Assembly (NCBI GenBank): GCA_029860565.1
Contig: JAOUAY010000075.1
Span: forward strand, 1-6,347
Reading direction: 5' to 3'
Source of the DNA: Candidatus Nitrosopumilus sp.
GTDB lineage: Archaea; Thermoproteota; Nitrososphaeria; Nitrososphaerales; Nitrosopumilaceae
DNA: 6,347 nucleotides
Under the pieces are notes generated by a model, which ran no database searches, was not told where the DNA came from, and was given only the letters and a program-made list of their open reading frames with translations. Shown here one piece after another: positions 5,799 to 6,347 of the stretch (its first letter is position 1; the number at the start of each line of letters is the position of its first letter). The position numbers were made by a program, and so were the translations under genes.

Positions 5799-6347
5799 GA
5801 ATCCACCATCCAACTAGAGATAAAACAGTAATTATCGGAATAACTATCATTCCACAGAAAAGAATCGAGGTAAGCTTCATTATCGAAATTGCAGAGTGTA
5901 CATGTTGTTTTGTTAGGGTAATTTCGCCATCACCTAATTTGTAATGATTTATCTTTTCAAACGTCGTTTCAAGAGCACCTGCAAGTGCAGCCATAGAATA
6001 TCCTGCATTAGGACTTTCAGTTTTTTTGCCATCTCTTATCATAACTCGGTATGATTCTCTCCAATTTTTTTGTAAAATTGCAGCAGAAATTATCATTAAT
6101 AATCCTGTAAGTCTAGATGGAATATAATTCAAAATTGTATCACAAGTTGCTCCAAACCATCCTATATTTTTGAAAATATCAGTCTTGTATCCAATCATTG
6201 AATCTGCAGTGTTAATTACCCTATACACAAATGCTCCAGGTAATCCAAAAAGTGCATAATAAAACATAGGTCCAGTAATTCCATCAACAGTATTTTCACT
6301 AATACTTTCAAGGACGCCTGAAATAACATGATTTTTGTCCAAATTCT
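5791..6347 (-). CDS. cbiB: Adenosylcobinamide-phosphate synthase CbiB/CobD, C-terminal part
   Basis: Membrane enzyme that amidates adenosylcobyric acid with the aminopropanol (phosphate) arm to give adenosylcobinamide(-phosphate), the step before CobY and CobS. The frame is open to the right edge, so the gene is cut. About 185 codons are present, against roughly 300 in the full protein. The TTG at 6340-6342 is an internal leucine, not a start. Numbered from that codon, family motifs are ESISENTVDG (12-21), INTADSMIGYK (43-53), NYIPSRLT (72-79) and SPNAGYSMAALAGAL (110-124), in the expected order. Hydrophobic stretches at about 79-90 and 155-178 are probable membrane segments, the last near the C-terminus as in relatives. 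It is the first visible gene of the cobalamin operon, and its stop lies inside the start of cobS. The name CobD is also used in some organisms for an unrelated decarboxylase; this is the CbiB-type protein. Confidence 0.95.
   Translation of the reverse strand, partial: NLDKNHVISGVLESISENTVDGITGPMFYYALFGLPGAFVYRVINTADSMIGYKTDIFKNIGWFGATCDTILNYIPSRLTGLLMIISAAILQKNWRESYRVMIRDGKKTESPNAGYSMAALAGALETTFEKINHYKLGDGEITLTKQHVHSAISIMKLTSILFCGMIVIPIITVLSLVGWWIHA
5803..5807 (-). promoter_or_regulatory. Shine-Dalgarno site deciding the cobS start
   Basis: On the minus strand GGTGG lies four bases before the ATG at 5798, inside the last codons of cbiB. It favours that ATG over the upstream in-frame TTG at 5813, which has no comparable site at good spacing. 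Confidence 0.55.

Noticed and set aside
6340..6342. TTG as a start codon for a short 183-residue cbiB protein
   Set aside because: The frame stays open to the edge and the visible part begins in the middle of the CbiB family sequence, so this is a gene cut by the window, not a short gene.

Overview
This AT-rich window reads as an archaeal chromosome segment, most likely from the Nitrososphaerota (Thaumarchaeota), close to the Nitrosopumilus type. It has a group II chaperonin with a Gly/Met tail, the archaeal/eukaryotic-type ribosomal proteins L44e and S27e, and the archaeal cobinamide-phosphate guanylyltransferase CobY. It also shows archaeal TATA-like promoters and GGTG-type Shine-Dalgarno sites. 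The lineage is inferred from gene content and base composition, not from a database search.

Layout: positions 1-488 (minus) hold the N-terminal half of a ROK-family sugar kinase that runs off the left edge. Next come a complete thermosome subunit (533-2155, minus) and a divergent adenine deaminase (2200-3963, minus). The adenine deaminase starts at GTG and ends in a 13-bp-stem inverted repeat. A 70-bp divergent promoter region follows, then the only plus-strand genes: rpl44e (4034-4315) and rps27e (4312-4509), coupled by an ATGA overlap. The end of rps27e overlaps, tail to tail, the end of cobY. From there to the right edge is a compact minus-strand cobalamin operon, transcribed cbiB (cut by the edge) -> cobS -> cobY, with overlapping gene ends.

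The three cobalamin genes cover the late nucleotide-loop assembly of adenosylcobalamin. CbiB attaches the aminopropanol arm, CobY activates the resulting cobinamide-phosphate with GTP, and CobS joins the activated product to the lower-ligand riboside. The ribosomal pair belongs to the translation machinery, and the thermosome to protein folding. Adenine deaminase would act in purine salvage, but several signature residues differ from the usual family pattern.

The window is gene-dense, with no gene-free stretch longer than 70 bp. I see no tRNA, rRNA, CRISPR array, insertion sequence or attachment site, and no clear previously undescribed system. The points most worth following are the substitutions in the adenine deaminase, the inverted repeat at the end of its gene, and a near-palindromic TATA-like element lying between two divergent genes.
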